This document shows, piece after piece, positions 13,096 through 14,489 of a stretch of DNA of 14,489 nt. Source of the stretch: CAYUHZ01 sp964444625 (GTDB lineage Bacteria; Patescibacteriota; Patescibacteriia; Patescibacteriales; GWC2-42-12); assembly GCA_964444625.1 (NCBI GenBank), contig CAYUHZ010000021.1:1-14489 (forward strand). Direction: 5' to 3'. The first letter of the stretch is position 1, and every line of letters starts with the position of its first letter. Both the position numbers and the translations under genes were made by a program. The notes beneath the pieces were generated by a model. The model was not told the origin of the DNA and ran no database searches. It saw nothing but the letters and a program-made list of their open reading frames with translations.

Positions 13096-13488
13096 ATGAT
13101 AAAAATCTTCAAATTTGCTTTTCTGTTAATCTTTGCTTTGGGAATTTTGACCGGTTGCGCTAAAACTCCTGTCAAACAAAACAATTTTGGCGATAACAAT
13201 CCCAACAAATCAATCAGCGCAACAAGCTATATTTTATATGTCGGACATGGTTGCCCGCATTGTTTGAATGTTGAAGAATATATTATACAGAGCAATTTGA
13301 ATGAAAAAATATTCATAAACATCACAGAGGTCTTTGAAAACAAGGTTGGGGCGTCTGATTTTATGGAAAAAGCTAAAATCTGCGGTTTAGACCAAAAAAG
13401 TCTAGGCGTACCCGTACTCTATGCCAATGGCAAATGTTTTTCCGGAGATGAGCCAATAATTAATTTTCTCAAAGAAAACGTAAAATAA
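13096..13488 (+). CDS. Lipoprotein with a thioredoxin/glutaredoxin-like CPHC motif
   Basis: 130 residues from ATG 13096. The N-terminus is a lipoprotein signal: MIKIFKF, a hydrophobic stretch (7-18) and the lipobox LTGC at 18-21, so Cys21 should be lipidated and the protein anchored outside the cytoplasmic membrane. After a ~20-residue linker the domain begins with SYILYVGHGCPHC, with redox motif C53-P-H-C56. LGVPVLYANGKCF (103-115) gives the cis-Pro (P106) expected of the thioredoxin fold. Two further Cys (C96, C114) are present. CPHC is the DsbA-type active-site sequence, fitting a thiol oxidoreductase on the cell surface, but the domain is small (~85 residues), closer to glutaredoxin or a minimal thioredoxin. 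It stands alone under its own promoter, between the recombinase scar and the rRNA operon; no partner such as DsbB/VKOR is in the window. Confidence 0.85.
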   Translation: MIKIFKFAFLLIFALGILTGCAKTPVKQNNFGDNNPNKSISATSYILYVGHGCPHCLNVEEYIIQSNLNEKIFINITEVFENKVGASDFMEKAKICGLDQKSLGVPVLYANGKCFSGDEPIINFLKENVK

Positions 13489-13673
13489 ATATTGATAACG
13501 TTTAGCCAATACTAAAAAACATTGTTTATAAAATGTGGAAAAAATCCTTTTTAATAAATACCGGAAAAAATATTTAAAATTCGTTTTTAAAATTATTTTT
13601 TTAATTTAATATTAGTAATTTTTTAAAAAAAAATAAAAACCTTTTTTTAAAATTCCTTTTAAAAACCAATCTC
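13489..13673. other. Very AT-rich stretch upstream of the rRNA promoter
   Basis: No gene. Many A and T runs of 5-9 bases (for example in 13541-13670). By analogy with UP elements and intrinsically curved DNA ahead of rRNA promoters this may raise promoter strength. Also acts as spacer behind the lipoprotein gene; no clear terminator hairpin was seen for that gene. Confidence 0.5.
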
Positions 13674-13702
13674 TTGACAATAATTAAAATTTTCTTTAAT
13701 AT
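13674..13702 (+). promoter_or_regulatory. Predicted rRNA operon promoter
   Basis: Perfect -35 TTGACA (13674-13679) and TAATAT (13697-13702) with 17-bp spacing, behind a strongly AT-rich stretch and about 375 bp before the 16S gene. An alternative -10, TATAAG, lies at 13700-13705. Confidence 0.7.
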
Positions 13703-13772
13703 AAGTAATGTTATTAATTCTTTAATTTTAAATTGAAATTATTGAATAAATAGTTCAGCACGATATACAAAA

Positions 13773-13827
13773 GGAAGAAAAAAACAGTGGTATTAAATAT
13801 CCTTTAGTATCTCTGTTTTTTTCTTCC
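13773..13827 (+). other. 15-bp perfect hairpin in the rRNA leader
   Basis: GGAAGAAAAAAACAG (13773-13787) is the exact reverse complement of 13813-13827, separated by 25 nt. It ends just before the boxA-like site, so folding could control presentation of boxA or act as an RNase III-type processing target. Confidence 0.8.
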
Positions 13828-13844
13828 GCACTTTGAAAACTGAA
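13828..13844 (+). promoter_or_regulatory. boxA-like antitermination site
   Basis: GCACTTTGAAAACTGAA closely resembles the boxA-containing leader sequence of many bacterial rRNA operons (TGCTCTTTGAAAACTGAA type), bound by NusB-NusE to prevent premature termination. Its position, downstream of the promoter and before 16S, is as expected. Confidence 0.75.
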
Positions 13845-13956
13845 GTTTTAGAGCTAACAAGCGCCAATTCAAGCCTTTCTCCTCGAAAGATTGGAAAGGC
13901 GAATTTGCAAGAATAAAATCTTCAAATATCTAATACCTCCTCTCATGGATGTATTA

Positions 13957-14076
13957 TTTGGAGACAACCAAATAAAAAAACAAAAAAGTACTGTCTTCCT
14001 CCCCGGAAGACAGAAAGCTTAAAACTCGTAAGGTTCGAAGCTTTTACTTTTCTTGGATGACAACCAAGTAAAAAAA

Positions 14077-14077
<1 letters not shown>
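13957..14077 (+). repeat. Two near-identical leader hairpins (direct repeat)
   Basis: The elements at 13957-13981 and 14053-14077 share ACAACCAA followed by a T or G-T and a run of seven A then C. Each forms a small hairpin: TTTGG-AGACAA-CCAAA and CTTGG-ATGACAA-CCAAG. The second directly abuts the 16S 5' end. Spacing is 96 nt. Confidence 0.7.

Positions 14078-14489
<412 letters not shown>

Larger units (their letters stand above)
13709..14076 (+). promoter_or_regulatory. Structured 5' leader of the rRNA transcript
   Basis: About 370 nt from the predicted start point to the 16S 5' end, with a chain of hairpins: a 15-bp perfect stem (13773-13787 / 13813-13827), GCCTTTC/GAAAGGC (13873-13879 / 13894-13900) flanked by AATTC/GAATT, a TAATAC-type stem (13931-13940 / 13947-13956), a 9-bp perfect stem CTGTCTTCC/GGAAGACAG (13991-14013), and AAAGCTT/AAGCTTT (14014-14044). 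Expected roles are antitermination and 16S processing; these are inferred from position. Confidence 0.7.

Noticed and set aside
13489..13673. Replication origin in the AT-rich stretch
   Set aside because: No cluster of DnaA boxes (only a TGTGGAAAA-type partial match), and the stretch directly precedes an rRNA promoter.

Overview
The window looks like chromosomal DNA from a member of the Patescibacteria / Candidate Phyla Radiation, probably near the Parcubacteria. This is inferred from four things: strongly AT-rich intergenic DNA; Lys/Glu-rich low-complexity extensions on housekeeping proteins (FtsK, GyrA); the remnant of a serine recombinase whose C-terminal part resembles those common in this group; and the start of a 16S rRNA gene with an enlarged V1 helix and the variant ACACTGCCCAGAC near the 338 site. 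UGA is used as a stop (alkD-like gene and folD), so there is no sign of the UGA-Gly code of Gracilibacteria/Absconditabacteria. All recognised genes lie on the + strand.

Layout: 1-801 is the 3' part of an unrecognised gene, followed by a small DUF5663-like gene (814-1116). An acyl-carrier-protein-like gene with its own promoter and the only strong Shine-Dalgarno in the window follows (1243-1584), closed by a terminator. Next come ftsK (1714-4302), with two acidic tracts including 22 consecutive Glu, and a metallo-beta-lactamase-fold hydrolase (4328-4972), closed by a terminator. A promoter then drives a one-TM hypothetical protein and gyrA (5198-8610). After a 17-bp perfect inverted repeat comes an AlkD-like DNA alkylation repair gene (8770-9489), then a decayed HD-domain hydrolase pseudogene (about 9555-10175). 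glyA and folD (10283-12470) form a one-carbon module: SHMT makes 5,10-methylene-THF and FolD converts it to 10-formyl-THF.

The region after folD is the most unusual. The last codons of folD overlap, in another frame, the 5' edge of a C-terminal fragment of a serine recombinase (to 12705). About 330 bp follow with no gene, filled with inverted repeats, some of them GC-rich. This looks like the scar of a mobile element that replaced the natural 3' end of folD. A small lipoprotein with a CPHC thioredoxin-like motif follows (13096-13488).

The window ends with an rRNA operon start: an AT-rich upstream stretch, a promoter (TTGACA-17-TAATAT), a leader of about 370 nt with several hairpins and a boxA-like antitermination site, and the first ~413 nt of the 16S gene. 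No complete mobile element, CRISPR array, tRNA or clearly new multi-gene system was found. The best leads are the recombinase scar at folD, the structured gap behind it, and the rRNA leader and 16S V1 extension.
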